Assembly (NCBI RefSeq): GCF_000340435.2
Contig: NZ_CP011883.2
Location: 2,588,687 to 2,652,686 of the forward strand
Source: Mycobacterium haemophilum DSM 44634
Lineage (GTDB): Bacteria > Actinomycetota > Actinomycetes > Mycobacteriales > Mycobacteriaceae
Length of the DNA stretch: 64,000 nt
Direction: 5' to 3'
Made by a program: the position numbers and the translations under genes. The notes below the pieces were generated by a model, which was not told the origin of the DNA, searched no databases, and was given only the letters and a program-made list of their open reading frames with translations. Below are positions 8,785-18,227 of this stretch, piece after piece; the first letter of the stretch is position 1, and every line of letters starts with the position of its first letter.

Positions 8785-9903
8785 TTAGCCCAGCCGGGCC
8801 ATCCAGCCGTGGGTGTCGGCGAAGGTGCCGCGCTGGATTCCGGTGAGCGTGTCGCGCAGCGCCATGGTCACCTCACCCGGCGCGCCGTCGGCGATGGTGA
8901 ACTCGACCTCGCCGTACTTCACCCGCGAGACCGGGGTAATGACGGCGGCGGTGCCGCAGGCAAACACCTCGGTGATCTCTCCGGCGGCCGCTTTCTTCTG
9001 CCACTCGTCGATATCGATCTTGCGCTCTTCGACAGTGAATCCGGCATCATTAGCCAGCTGCAGCAACGACGCCCGCGTGACGCCGGGCAGCAGTGAGCCG
9101 GACAGCTCGGGGGTGACCAGGCGTGCCGACCCGCCGCTGCCGAGTACGAAGAAGATGTTCATCCCACCCATTTCCTCGACGAAGCGGCGCTCGACAGCGT
9201 CCAGCCACACCACCTGGTCGCACCCGTTGTCGGCGGCTTCGGCCTGAGCCAGCAGCGACGCGGCGTAGTTGCCGCCGAATTTGGCGGCACCGGTGCCGCC
9301 CGGGCTAGCCCGCACATACTCCGTCGACACCCAGACGGTGACGGGGTTGATGCCGCCCTTGAAATACGCCCCGGCCGGCGAGGCGATCAGCAGGTACCGA
9401 TACTGCTTAGCTGGCCGCACCCCCAGCCCCGGCTCGGTCGCGAAAATGAACGGCCGCAGATACAGCGCCTCTTCGCCGCCGACCCGAGGCACCCACGCGT
9501 TGTCGACAGCGATGAGCTGACACAGGGATTCGATGAATAGCTCGTCGGGCAGTTCGGGAATCGCGATTCGTCGCGCCGACGAGCGCAACCTGGCCGCGTT
9601 GGCCTCGGCGCGAAACGACACGATCGACCCGTCCGCCCAGCGGTAGGCCTTGAGCCCCTCAAACACTTCCTGCGCGTAGTGCAGCACGATCGCCGACGGA
9701 TCCAGCTGAATCGGGCCGTAGGGGATGACCCGCGCATCGTGCCACCCCCGGCCTCCCACATCCGGCGAGCTGTAGTCGATCGACACCATGTGGTCGGTGT
9801 GGTACTTACCGAAGCCCGGCTCAGCCAGGATCGATTCACGCTGCGCATCGGTCACCGGATGCGCCGAGCGTGACACCGTGAACTCAAGGGAGCCGCTGGT
9901 CAT
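8785..9903 (-). CDS. ilvE: Branched-chain amino acid aminotransferase
   Basis: PLP enzyme interconverting leucine, isoleucine and valine with their 2-keto acids. In mycobacteria it also makes methionine from ketomethiobutyrate in the recycling pathway. 372 residues, close to the 368 I recall for Rv2210c. The PLP lysine is in GTGAAKFGGNYAASL. VFEGLKAYRW, the LRPFIFATEPGLGVRP stretch and EMGGMNIFFV are typical fold-type IV motifs. Start ATG at 9903. It lies 56 bases beyond the gcvT stop on the opposite side of its promoter region. Confidence 0.95.
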   Translation of the reverse strand: MTSGSLEFTVSRSAHPVTDAQRESILAEPGFGKYHTDHMVSIDYSSPDVGGRGWHDARVIPYGPIQLDPSAIVLHYAQEVFEGLKAYRWADGSIVSFRAEANAARLRSSARRIAIPELPDELFIESLCQLIAVDNAWVPRVGGEEALYLRPFIFATEPGLGVRPAKQYRYLLIASPAGAYFKGGINPVTVWVSTEYVRASPGGTGAAKFGGNYAASLLAQAEAADNGCDQVVWLDAVERRFVEEMGGMNIFFVLGSGGSARLVTPELSGSLLPGVTRASLLQLANDAGFTVEERKIDIDEWQKKAAAGEITEVFACGTAAVITPVSRVKYGEVEFTIADGAPGEVTMALRDTLTGIQRGTFADTHGWMARLG

Positions 9904-9959
9904 GGGGCCGATTGTATATGTGTGTGCGAATGGGTTTTTGCGGCGCTAAAGCAGGGCGG

Positions 9960-11063
9960 CTAGCGGGTTTTCACTTCGACGAAGGGCGGACGCACCACTT
10001 CGCACTCGACAGCGCGGCCGCGGACGTCAACGATGATTTGCTGGCCGTCGGCCACCGCGGCGGCGCTGTCGATCAACGCCAACGCGATACCGACTTGCAA
10101 GGTCGGCGAGAACGTTCCCGATGTGGTGACCCCGACCGGGGTGTCCCCGGCACGCACCGTCAGCCCGGGCCGCAAGACTCCCCGGCCAACCATTCGCAGG
10201 CCCCGCAGCAGCCGTCGCGGCCCCGCCGCCTTCTCAGCCAGCAGCGCATCCCGGCCAAAGAACGCATCCTTGCGCCAGCCGATCGCCCAGCCGCACCGGG
10301 CCTGCAGCGGGGAGATGTCGAGCGAAAGTTCATGCCCGTGCAGCGGGTAGCCCATCTCGGTGCGCAGCGTGTCGCGAGCGCCCAGACCGGCCGGCTCCCC
10401 GCCCGCGTTGGCCACCGCGGCGACCAAAGCGTCGAACACCACACCCGCGGACTCCCAGGGCGGCAGCAGTTCGTAGCCGTGCTCGCCGGTGTACCCGGTG
10501 CGGCAGACACGCACCGGCACCCCCGAATAGGAGGCATCGGCGTAGCCCATGTAGTCCATCCCGGTTGGCAACCCAAGTTCGTCGAGCACATCGGTTGATC
10601 GAGGCCCCTGCACCGCCAGCACCGCATGGGAGCGATGCTGGTTGGTGATGGTCAGACCGGCCGGCGCAGCCGCCTGCAATGCGTCGACCACCGCGGCGGT
10701 GTTGGCGGCGTTGGGCACCAAAAAGATCTCATCGTCATCGACGTAGTAGGCGATCAGGTCGTCGATGACGCCGCCGGATTCCGAGCAGCACAACGTATAT
10801 TGCGCCTTGCCTGGCCCGATGCGGCCCAGGTCGTTGGTGAGCGCGGAGTTGACGAACTGCGCAGCACCCGGCCCGCGAACTAACGCCTTGCCGAGGTGGC
10901 TGACGTCAAATAGGCCGACGGCGTTGCGGGTCGCGTTGTGTTCGCTGACGGTGCCGGCATACGACACCGGCATCAGCCAGCCACCGAACTCGGCGAAACT
11001 CGCACCCAACTCGCGATGACGGTCTTCTAGCGGTCCCTTGAGTAGCTGCGGCGCATCAGTCAC
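9960..11063 (-). CDS. gcvT: Aminomethyltransferase (glycine cleavage T protein)
   Basis: T protein of the glycine cleavage system, transferring the methylene group from the lipoylated H protein to tetrahydrofolate and releasing ammonia. 367 residues beginning MTDAPQLLKGPLEDRHRELG. The motifs FGGWLMPVSY, LFDVSHLGKALVRGPGA and CRTGYTGEHGYEL are characteristic. The lipoyl-synthesis genes lipB/lipA about 7 kb away serve its partner H protein. In H37Rv an adenylyl cyclase gene (Rv2212) separates it from pepB; here only about 120 bases do. Confidence 0.94.
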   Translation of the reverse strand: MTDAPQLLKGPLEDRHRELGASFAEFGGWLMPVSYAGTVSEHNATRNAVGLFDVSHLGKALVRGPGAAQFVNSALTNDLGRIGPGKAQYTLCCSESGGVIDDLIAYYVDDDEIFLVPNAANTAAVVDALQAAAPAGLTITNQHRSHAVLAVQGPRSTDVLDELGLPTGMDYMGYADASYSGVPVRVCRTGYTGEHGYELLPPWESAGVVFDALVAAVANAGGEPAGLGARDTLRTEMGYPLHGHELSLDISPLQARCGWAIGWRKDAFFGRDALLAEKAAGPRRLLRGLRMVGRGVLRPGLTVRAGDTPVGVTTSGTFSPTLQVGIALALIDSAAAVADGQQIIVDVRGRAVECEVVRPPFVEVKTR

Positions 11064-11143
11064 GGCGTCCCACCCTAATCCGTCGCGGTTGGCGAGCTAA
11101 TCCGCGCCCCGGTGACTAGGTTCGATGAGTGGTGACCCGTTGC

Positions 11144-11167
11144 GCCCGGCTTCGCCGCGCTGGCGAT
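11144..11167. repeat. Dispersed GC-rich intergenic repeat, single copy
   Basis: TTGCGCCCGGCTTCGCCGCG and the following TGGCGATC, in the gcvT-pepB gap, are the reverse complement of the core of the 57-bp tandem units at 31615-31842. A further related copy lies at about 19977-20006. This appears to be a short intergenic element scattered in the chromosome. Confidence 0.6.
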
Positions 11168-11187
11168 CACCACTAGGGTGATTGGCC

Positions 11188-12759
11188 GTGACCACCACCG
11201 AACCGGGTTACCAAGGCCCCGCTGTCCATGTCGCTACGTCGCTGCCGAAACGCGACATCGGTTCCTCGGTATTGATCGTGCCCGTCGTCGGCACCGGCGA
11301 CGGTGACAAATCCGAAGACCGGCCGAGCGCGGTCGTTGCTGCGGGCGAACCTTTCCTGACCGCAGCTGCGGTCGCCGACATCGAGGCCGGCCTGCGCGCG
11401 CTGGAAGCCACCGGTGGCAGTGAACAGGTGCACCGGCTAGTGGCGCCGTCGCTGCCGGTGGGCAGCGTGTTGACGATCGGGTTGGGTAAGCCGCGGTCGG
11501 AGTGGCCGGCCGACACGATCCGTCGCGCCGCCGGTGTGGCGGCGCGGTCGCTCGGCAGCGCGGAGGCAGTGATCACCACACTGGCCGAGTTGCCTGGTGA
11601 ATCCGGTGCCAACATCTGCTCGGCCGTCGTTGAGGGGCTGATGCTGGGCAGCTACCGGTTCACCGACTTCCGCAGCGACAAAACCGCGCCGAAGGACAAC
11701 GGGCTGCGCAACATCACGGTGCTGGCGAGTGCCAAAGACGCGAAGAAACAGAGCGCGCACGGCGCCGCCGTGGCGACCGCAGTTGCCACCGCCCGTGATC
11801 TTGTCAACACTCCACCAAGTCACCTGTTTCCCGCCGAATTTGCAAAACGCGCAAAGGCTTTGGGCGAATCCGCTGGTCTCGAGGTGGAGGTGCTCGACGA
11901 TAGGGCGTTGCAGAAGGCCGGCTACGGCGGGGTGATCGGGGTTGGCCAGGGTTCGTCGCGGCCACCGCGGCTAGTGCGGCTGATTCATCGGGGATCACGG
12001 CTGGCCAAGAACCCCAAAAAGGCCAAGAAGGTGGCCCTGGTCGGTAAGGGCATCACCTTTGACACCGGCGGCATCTCGATCAAGCCCGCGGCGTCGATGC
12101 ACCATATGACCTCGGATATGGCTGGGGCCGCCGCGGTCATCGCGACCGTCACGCTGGCCGCGCAACTGGAGCTGCCGATTGATGTGATCGCCACCGTGCC
12201 AATGGCTGAGAACATGCCGTCGGCAACGGCGCAGCGGCCCGGCGACGTGCTGACGCAGTACGGCGGGACCACCGTCGAGGTGCTCAACACCGACGCTGAA
12301 GGCCGGCTCATCCTGGCCGACGCCATTGTTCGGGCCTGCGAAGACACCCCGGACTACCTGATCGAGACGTCCACGTTGACCGGTGCGCAGACGGTGGCCC
12401 TGGGCACACGCATACCCGGGGTGATGGGCAGCGACGAGTTCCGCGACCGGGTTGCCGAGACCTCGCAGCGGGTCGGCGAGAACGGCTGGCCGATGCCGCT
12501 GCCCGACGAACTCAAGGACGACTTGAAGTCGACGGTCGCCGACCTGGCCAATGTCAGCGGCCAGCGTTTCGCCGGCATGCTGGTGGCCGGGGTGTTCCTC
12601 CGCGAATTCGTCGCCGATTCAGTGGCTTGGGCGCACATCGATGTGGCCGGCCCGGCCTACAACACCGGCAGCCCGTGGGGGTATACGCCCAAGGGCGCCA
12701 CCGGTGTGCCAACCCGGACCATGTTCGCAATGCTCGAGGACATCGCCGACCACGGATAA
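11188..12759 (+). CDS. pepB: Leucyl aminopeptidase (M17 family)
   Basis: Cytosolic metal-dependent aminopeptidase that removes N-terminal residues from peptides. Start taken at GTG 11188 (VTTTEPGYQG) with AGGG upstream; a TTG two codons earlier is also open. 523 residues. The catalytic domain carries VGKGITFDTGGISIKP (metal ligands Lys and Asp) and the family signature NTDAEGRLILADA. The Arg of NTDAEGR and the Lys of the first motif are intact, so the enzyme should be active. Divergent from gcvT. Confidence 0.94.
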   Translation: MTTTEPGYQGPAVHVATSLPKRDIGSSVLIVPVVGTGDGDKSEDRPSAVVAAGEPFLTAAAVADIEAGLRALEATGGSEQVHRLVAPSLPVGSVLTIGLGKPRSEWPADTIRRAAGVAARSLGSAEAVITTLAELPGESGANICSAVVEGLMLGSYRFTDFRSDKTAPKDNGLRNITVLASAKDAKKQSAHGAAVATAVATARDLVNTPPSHLFPAEFAKRAKALGESAGLEVEVLDDRALQKAGYGGVIGVGQGSSRPPRLVRLIHRGSRLAKNPKKAKKVALVGKGITFDTGGISIKPAASMHHMTSDMAGAAAVIATVTLAAQLELPIDVIATVPMAENMPSATAQRPGDVLTQYGGTTVEVLNTDAEGRLILADAIVRACEDTPDYLIETSTLTGAQTVALGTRIPGVMGSDEFRDRVAETSQRVGENGWPMPLPDELKDDLKSTVADLANVSGQRFAGMLVAGVFLREFVADSVAWAHIDVAGPAYNTGSPWGYTPKGATGVPTRTMFAMLEDIADHG

Positions 12760-12780
12760 CCGCCGTCGGCTCGAACCGGG

Positions 12781-14571
12781 TTAAACCATTCGCACCCGCG
12801 CGGTGCTGCGCAATGCCTGCGGCAGCACCCGGGAAATGCCGTAAAGCGCGTAAGCCTCAGGCGCGACCGGGCGGATCGGTTTGTTCTTCTTGATCGCGGA
12901 CAAGATCGCATCAGCCACCTTGTCGGGTCCGTAGCGGCGCAGCCTGAACATCGTGTCCAGCTGCCCGCGCCGATCCCCGACTCGCTCTTGTTTTGCCGCC
13001 GGCACGTCGATGCGAGTGGTTTGGATGATGTTGGTATCGATGACACCGGGACAGATCGTGGTTAGCCCGACCCCGGCGGCGTCGAGTTCGGCCCGCAGAC
13101 AGTCAGAGAACATGTAGGTCGCCGCCTTGGAAGTGCAGTAAGCGCTCAGCGACTGCGACGGGGCATAGGCGGCCATCGACGACACGTTGACGATGTGCCC
13201 GCCGGTGCCGCGCTCCACCAGGCGTTGCCCGAACGCCCGACAGCAGTTCACCACTCCGCCGAGATTGACCTGAAGCACACGGTTGAACTCCTCGGGCGGG
13301 GTGTCCAGGAACCGACCCGCCTGCCCGACACCGGCGTTGTTGACCACAATGTCGGGGACGCCGTGCTTAGCGCTGACCTGTTCGGCGAACGCGTCGACCG
13401 CCGCCGCGTCGGACACGTCGAGCGCATAAGCGTAGGCGACGCCGCCACCCGCCACGATCTGCGTTGCAGTGTCCTTGGCAGCGGCCTCGTCGACATCGCT
13501 GACGACCACCTCGGCGCCCTCACGCGCGAAGGCGAGCGCGGTCTCGCGGCCGATGCCGCTGCCGGCGCCGGTGACCGACACCAGGGTGTCGCCGAACGAC
13601 TCGCGGGGACGTCCTACCTGCGCGCGCAACAGCGCGCGGCTCGGCTGTTTGCCGTCGAGCAGGTCAACCAGGTCGTGCACCGCCGCTGCCATCACCTGCG
13701 GGTGCGACATCGGTGAAAAATGACCGGCTTTGATGTCGCGGCGCCACAGCCGGGGCACCCACCGCGCGGTCGCGTCGTATCCGTAGGGCCGCACGTACCG
13801 GTCAATCGTGTTGACGATCAGCTGCACAGGCACGTTGACTACCGGGACGCGCTTGCCGCGTCGGCTGCCGAAGAACGCTCGAAAGTAGTTGGCGGGATAG
13901 GTTTTCACCGAGTGCGCGGCATCCCTGGCCAAGGTGGCGGAGTGATGGATCTGATCCGTGGGGATGTTGTCGACCATGGTGCGCCGAACCGTCGCACTCG
14001 ACAGCGCGATCCGCAGCACCATCGGCGCCAACACCGGTATCGAAAACAGCACCATATAGGTCAGCCTGGAGAGCTGACCTATCGCGCGCGCGAAGGTACG
14101 CGGGCGCCACGGCCGCCGCAGACCGCTCAGGATGTAGTCGACCAGCTGGTCCTGACTGGGACCGGACACCGACGTGAAGGAGGCGACCCGGTCGCTGGCA
14201 CCGGGCCGGCTTAAGTACTCCCACACACCCACCGAACCCCAATCGTGGGCCAGTACGTGCACCGGCTGGTTGGGGCTCAGCTCGCCGATCACCGCGGCAA
14301 AGTCGTCGGCAAACCGGGCCATGGTGTACGCCGAAACGGGCTTGGGCACCGAGGACTGGCCGACACCACGGTTGTCGTAGCGCACGATGCGGAACCGCTT
14401 GGCCAGCAGCGGAACGACACCGTCCCACAACACATGTGAATCGGGGAAGCCGTGCACCAGCACGACGGTCGGGCCCTCGGGTTGGCCATCGTGATAGACA
14501 GCGAGGCGGACGCCGTCCGGGCTCTCGACGACCTGGTGGGGCACCTCGTGTATCGACTGCGTTGCTGGCAT
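12781..14571 (-). CDS. ephD: EphD: epoxide hydrolase-like alpha/beta hydrolase fused to a short-chain dehydrogenase
   Basis: Two-domain protein of 596 residues. The first 310 residues form an alpha/beta hydrolase with HGFPDSHVLWDG and the nucleophile motif AHDWGS (Asp). The last 280 form a Rossmann short-chain dehydrogenase with GAGSGIGRETA, NNAGVGQAG and the YCTSK active site. Published work on EphD in M. tuberculosis links it to epoxy-mycolate metabolism. Start at ATG 14571 follows GGAGG directly; an in-frame start at 14589 would only add six residues. Just upstream lie imperfect direct copies of ACCTGCTGTAAG (about 14590-14625). Confidence 0.93.
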   Translation of the reverse strand: MPATQSIHEVPHQVVESPDGVRLAVYHDGQPEGPTVVLVHGFPDSHVLWDGVVPLLAKRFRIVRYDNRGVGQSSVPKPVSAYTMARFADDFAAVIGELSPNQPVHVLAHDWGSVGVWEYLSRPGASDRVASFTSVSGPSQDQLVDYILSGLRRPWRPRTFARAIGQLSRLTYMVLFSIPVLAPMVLRIALSSATVRRTMVDNIPTDQIHHSATLARDAAHSVKTYPANYFRAFFGSRRGKRVPVVNVPVQLIVNTIDRYVRPYGYDATARWVPRLWRRDIKAGHFSPMSHPQVMAAAVHDLVDLLDGKQPSRALLRAQVGRPRESFGDTLVSVTGAGSGIGRETALAFAREGAEVVVSDVDEAAAKDTATQIVAGGGVAYAYALDVSDAAAVDAFAEQVSAKHGVPDIVVNNAGVGQAGRFLDTPPEEFNRVLQVNLGGVVNCCRAFGQRLVERGTGGHIVNVSSMAAYAPSQSLSAYCTSKAATYMFSDCLRAELDAAGVGLTTICPGVIDTNIIQTTRIDVPAAKQERVGDRRGQLDTMFRLRRYGPDKVADAILSAIKKNKPIRPVAPEAYALYGISRVLPQALRSTARVRMV

Positions 14572-14589
14572 CCCACCTCCGCCTACCAC

Positions 14590-14625
14590 GACCTGCTGTA
14601 AGACCTGCTGTAAGACCTGCTGCGA
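14590..14625. repeat. Short direct repeat upstream of ephD
   Basis: ACCTGCTGTAAG occurs twice in tandem (period 13), followed by a third partial copy ACCTGCTGCGA. It lies within about 50 bases of the ephD start. A regulatory role is possible but nothing else supports it. Confidence 0.5.
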
Positions 14626-14802
14626 CTTTCAGTCGCCACACGGTAGCAAGCCCCCTGTGCGATCCCCGCCGCCCCCGACATCACGAGCACGCTGCGCCCT
14701 GGGTGCGGGCCGCCGAAGGCGCAGTGACAGGATGGTTTCGACATCCACTGGGTTCCACGCCCGGTGCTGCTCCGACTATGAGCTATCGAGGAGTCAAAAC
14801 AG

Positions 14803-16527
14803 ATGGCCTTCTCCGTCCAGATGCCGGCACTCGGCGAAAGCGTCACCGAGGGGACGGTTACCCGCTGGCTCAAGCAGGAAGGCGACACGGTCGAACTCGA
14901 CGAGCCACTTGTCGAGGTGTCGACCGATAAGGTCGACACCGAAATCCCCTCACCTGCCGCGGGCGTGCTGACCAAAATCATCGCCCAGGAGGACGACACC
15001 GTCGAGGTGGGCGGTGAGCTTGCCATCATCGGCGCGCCTGCAGAGACAGCTCCAGCGGCGGCCGCGCCATCTGCACCCCAGCCAGAACCTAAGGCCCAAC
15101 CCGAACCCGCAGCGCCATCCCAACCGGCCACCCCGGCCCAGCAACCTTCCGGCGCAACAACCGCGACACCGGTGCTGATGCCCGAGCTCGGCGAGTCGGT
15201 CACCGAGGGCACGGTGACTCGCTGGCTCAAGAAAATCGGGGAATCGGTTCAGGCGGACGAGCCACTGGTCGAGGTATCGACCGACAAAGTGGACACCGAG
15301 ATCCCCTCACCGGTGGCCGGCGTTTTGGTCAGCATCACCGCCGACGAGGACGCGACCGTCCCGGTTGGCGGTGAATTGGCACGGATCGGCTCGAGTGTGC
15401 AAGCTCTCGACAGCAGCGCCACCCCCGCGCCGGCGCCCATAGCCGAACCCAAGCCGCCAGCGGCACCCGAGCCTGCCGCCAAACCGGCCCCGGCACCCGC
15501 ACCCAAAGCCGCGCCCGCACCGAAAGCCGAACCCGCACCGCCCCGGCCGGCGGCGGCCGAGTCGGGAGCCAATGGCGCGCCATACGTGACCCCGCTGGTA
15601 CGAAAACTCGCCACCGAAAACAACATCGACCTGGCCCAGGTGACCGGCACCGGTGTGGGCGGTCGTATCCGTAAGCAGGACGTGCTGGCCGCAGCCGAGC
15701 AACGGACGCAGCGGCAGGCGCCTGCAGCCGTGCCAACCGCACCGGCCACGCCGACGTCCGCGCCATCGGCGGCCGCTGCCACCCCGGCACCCGCGTTGGC
15801 CCACTTGCGGGGCACCACCCAGAAGGCCAGCCGGATTCGCCAGATCACCGCGAAAAAGACCCGCGAATCCCTGCAGGCCACGGCGCAGCTCACCCAGACC
15901 CATGAGGTCGACATGACCAAGATTGTGGGGTTGCGGGCCAAAGCCAAGGCGACGTTCGCCGAGCGCGAGGGCGTCAACCTGACGTTCCTGCCGTTTATCG
16001 CCAAGGCGGCGATCGACGCCCTCAAGATTCATCCCAATATCAACGCCAGCTACAACGAGGACACCAAGGAGATCACCTACTACGACGCCGAGCACCTCGG
16101 TTTCGCCGTCGACACGGACCAGGGCTTGCTCTCCCCCGTGATCCACAATGCCGGTGACTTGTCGCTGGCCGGGCTGGCCCGCGCAATTGTTGATATCGCC
16201 GCCCGGGCCCGGTCGGGCAACTTGAAACCCGACGAGCTGTCCGGCGGCACGTTCACCATCACCAATATCGGCAGCCAGGGCGCGTTGTTCGACACACCGA
16301 TCCTGGTTCCGCCGCAGGCCGCGATGTTGGGTACCGGGGCCATCGTCAAACGCCCGCGGGTGGTCGTCGATGCTAGCGGCAACGAGTCGATCGGGGTCCG
16401 CTCGATTTGCTATCTGCCGCTGACCTATGACCACCGACTGATCGACGGCGCCGATGCCGGACGTTTCCTCACTACCATCAAGCACCGGCTCGAAGAGGGA
16501 GCGTTCGAGGCCGACCTAGGGTTTTAG
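14803..16527 (+). CDS. dlaT: Dihydrolipoamide acyltransferase, E2 of pyruvate dehydrogenase and the peroxidase complex
   Basis: E2 core component that passes acetyl groups from AceE to CoA. With Lpd, AhpD and AhpC it also forms the mycobacterial NADH-dependent peroxidase/peroxynitrite reductase. 574 residues: two tandem lipoyl domains (lysine in VSTDKVDTEIPSP at about residues 44 and 163), each followed by Pro/Ala-rich linkers, then the E1/E3-binding domain (YVTPLVRKLATENNIDLAQV), and the catalytic domain ending in TYDHRLIDGADAGRF with active His and Asp. The linkers are longer than in the 553-residue H37Rv protein. Start ATG 14803 follows GAGGAG. The next gene begins 15 bases after its stop. 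Confidence 0.96.
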   Translation: MAFSVQMPALGESVTEGTVTRWLKQEGDTVELDEPLVEVSTDKVDTEIPSPAAGVLTKIIAQEDDTVEVGGELAIIGAPAETAPAAAAPSAPQPEPKAQPEPAAPSQPATPAQQPSGATTATPVLMPELGESVTEGTVTRWLKKIGESVQADEPLVEVSTDKVDTEIPSPVAGVLVSITADEDATVPVGGELARIGSSVQALDSSATPAPAPIAEPKPPAAPEPAAKPAPAPAPKAAPAPKAEPAPPRPAAAESGANGAPYVTPLVRKLATENNIDLAQVTGTGVGGRIRKQDVLAAAEQRTQRQAPAAVPTAPATPTSAPSAAAATPAPALAHLRGTTQKASRIRQITAKKTRESLQATAQLTQTHEVDMTKIVGLRAKAKATFAEREGVNLTFLPFIAKAAIDALKIHPNINASYNEDTKEITYYDAEHLGFAVDTDQGLLSPVIHNAGDLSLAGLARAIVDIAARARSGNLKPDELSGGTFTITNIGSQGALFDTPILVPPQAAMLGTGAIVKRPRVVVDASGNESIGVRSICYLPLTYDHRLIDGADAGRFLTTIKHRLEEGAFEADLGF

Positions 16528-16542
16528 GAGGGGCTTGCCAAC

Positions 16543-17466
16543 GTGGCTCAAGCTGGTCGTAAGGCCGTTGTCGCGATAGCGGGTTCGTCCGGCCTGATCG
16601 GCACTGCTTTGGCTGCGGCGCTGCGCGCTGCCGATCACCCGGTGCTGCGCATCGTGCGACGGACACCGGCGAACGCCGAGGAACTGCACTGGAATCCTGA
16701 GAGCGGCGAGTTCGACGCCGACGCGCTGACCGCCGTCGATGCTGTCGTTAACCTGTGTGGGGTCAACCTAGGCCAGCGTCGGTGGTCGGGCTCCTTCAAG
16801 CAGAGTCTGCGGGACAGCCGGATCACTCCGACCGAAGTGTTGTCCGCCGCGGTCGCCGAAGCCGGCGTCGACACCTTGATCAACGCCAGCGCGGTGGGCT
16901 ACTACGGAGACACCCGGGACCGCGTCGTCGACGAAAATGACCGAGCAGGAACAGGTTTCCTGGCCCAGCTGTGCCAGGACTGGGAGGCCGCCACACTGCC
17001 GGCCCAATACGCCGGCACCCGTGTGGTGCTGGCCCGCACCGGCGTGGTGCTGGCCCCAACGGGTGGTGTGCTGCGCCGGATGCGACCGTTGTTCTCTTTT
17101 GCTCTGGGCGCTCGGATAGGCAGCGGCCGTCAGTACATGTCGTGGATCAGCCTCGAGGACGAGGTGCGGGCGCTGCTATTCGCCATTTCGCACCCATCGC
17201 TGTCCGGCCCAGTAAATCTGACCGGGCCCGCCCCCGTCACCAACGCGGAGTTCACCACCGCATTCGGCCGGGCAATCAACCGCCCGACCCCGTTAATGCT
17301 GCCCAGTATCGCGGTACGGGCCGCCCTCGGAGAGTTCGCCGACGAGGGGCTGCTCATCGGTCAGCGCGCTATCCCCGCCGCGCTGGAGCGCGCCGGTTTC
17401 CAGTTCCACCACAACACCATCGGTGAGGCGCTCGGTTACGCGACCGCCCGGCCGGACCAGGATTAG
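16543..17466 (+). CDS. TIGR01777-type NAD-dependent epimerase/dehydratase
   Basis: 307-residue Rossmann protein with the N-terminal GSSGLIGTALAAAL nucleotide loop, LINASAVGYYGD and the DUF1731-like C-terminus (LMLPSIAVRAALGEFADEGL). This is the YfcH/SULA-type family of unclear substrate. GTG start at 16543 behind AGGAGGGGCTTGCC. It sits between dlaT and lipB in the same order as Rv2216, so it is probably co-transcribed with dlaT. No evidence in the sequence ties it to lipoate chemistry. Confidence 0.88.
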   Translation: MAQAGRKAVVAIAGSSGLIGTALAAALRAADHPVLRIVRRTPANAEELHWNPESGEFDADALTAVDAVVNLCGVNLGQRRWSGSFKQSLRDSRITPTEVLSAAVAEAGVDTLINASAVGYYGDTRDRVVDENDRAGTGFLAQLCQDWEAATLPAQYAGTRVVLARTGVVLAPTGGVLRRMRPLFSFALGARIGSGRQYMSWISLEDEVRALLFAISHPSLSGPVNLTGPAPVTNAEFTTAFGRAINRPTPLMLPSIAVRAALGEFADEGLLIGQRAIPAALERAGFQFHHNTIGEALGYATARPDQD

Positions 17467-17519
17467 CCCGCTGCATCGCCCACCGGATCCGGCCGCGGAG
17501 ATCCGGGTAGCCTGACCTG

Positions 17520-18227
17520 ATGGATTCCATCCGGTCGATCCCGACCGCGATCGACGTCCGCCAGCTAGGCACCGTCGACTACCGCGTCGCCTGGCAGCTG
17601 CAGCGAGACCTGGCCGACGCCAGGATGGCCGGCGGACCCGACACGCTGCTGCTACTGCAGCACTCGCCGGTCTACACCGCCGGACGGCGCACCCAGCCAC
17701 ACGAACGACCAAACCCGTCGCTGCACAGCGTTCCCGTGGTGGACACCGACCGCGGAGGCAAGATCACCTGGCACGGCCCGGGACAGTTGGTCGGGTACCC
17801 GATCATTGGGCTGGCCGAGCCGCTCGACGTGGTCAACTATGTTCGGCGCCTCGAGGAGGCACTGATCAAGGTCTGCGCGGAGCTGGGCCTGGACACCGGC
17901 CGAGTCGACGGCCGGTCCGGGGTCTGGGTGCCGGCCAGCGCCGGTCAACCCGCGCGCAAGGTCGCCGCCATCGGCGTGCGGGTGTCGCGTGCGACGACGA
18001 TGCACGGGTTCGCGCTTAATTGCCAGTGCGATCTGGACGCGTTCCGCGCCATCGTGCCGTGCGGCATCAGCGACGCCGGGGTGACATCATTGTCCGCCGA
18101 ACTCGGACGCACCGTTGCTGTCGACGATGTCGTCTCGGCGGTCGCCGCGGCCGTCGGCGACGCCCTGGACGGTCGGCTGGCCCTGACCTGGCGGCCCACC
18201 CCCGCCCGCGTAGCATCGATACCGTGA
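17520..18227 (+). CDS. lipB: Octanoyl-[acyl carrier protein]:protein octanoyltransferase
   Basis: Moves octanoate from acyl carrier protein to the lipoyl lysine of E2 and H proteins, the first step of lipoate assembly. 235 residues. RGGKITWHGPGQLVGYPI is the family signature. The catalytic dyad can be seen as Lys in ARKVAAIGVRVSR and Cys in AIVPCGI. Its stop codon overlaps the GTG start of lipA by three bases, coupling both steps. The target DlaT is encoded 1 kb upstream. Confidence 0.96.
   Translation: MDSIRSIPTAIDVRQLGTVDYRVAWQLQRDLADARMAGGPDTLLLLQHSPVYTAGRRTQPHERPNPSLHSVPVVDTDRGGKITWHGPGQLVGYPIIGLAEPLDVVNYVRRLEEALIKVCAELGLDTGRVDGRSGVWVPASAGQPARKVAAIGVRVSRATTMHGFALNCQCDLDAFRAIVPCGISDAGVTSLSAELGRTVAVDDVVSAVAAAVGDALDGRLALTWRPTPARVASIP

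Noticed and set aside
13195..14214. Plus-strand frames opposite ephD
   Set aside because: Composition and lack of motifs mark them as shadows of the ephD coding strand.
15307..16485. 392-codon frame antisense to dlaT
   Set aside because: Gly/Arg/Cys-rich mirror of the Pro/Ala linkers and catalytic domain; no start site or homology.
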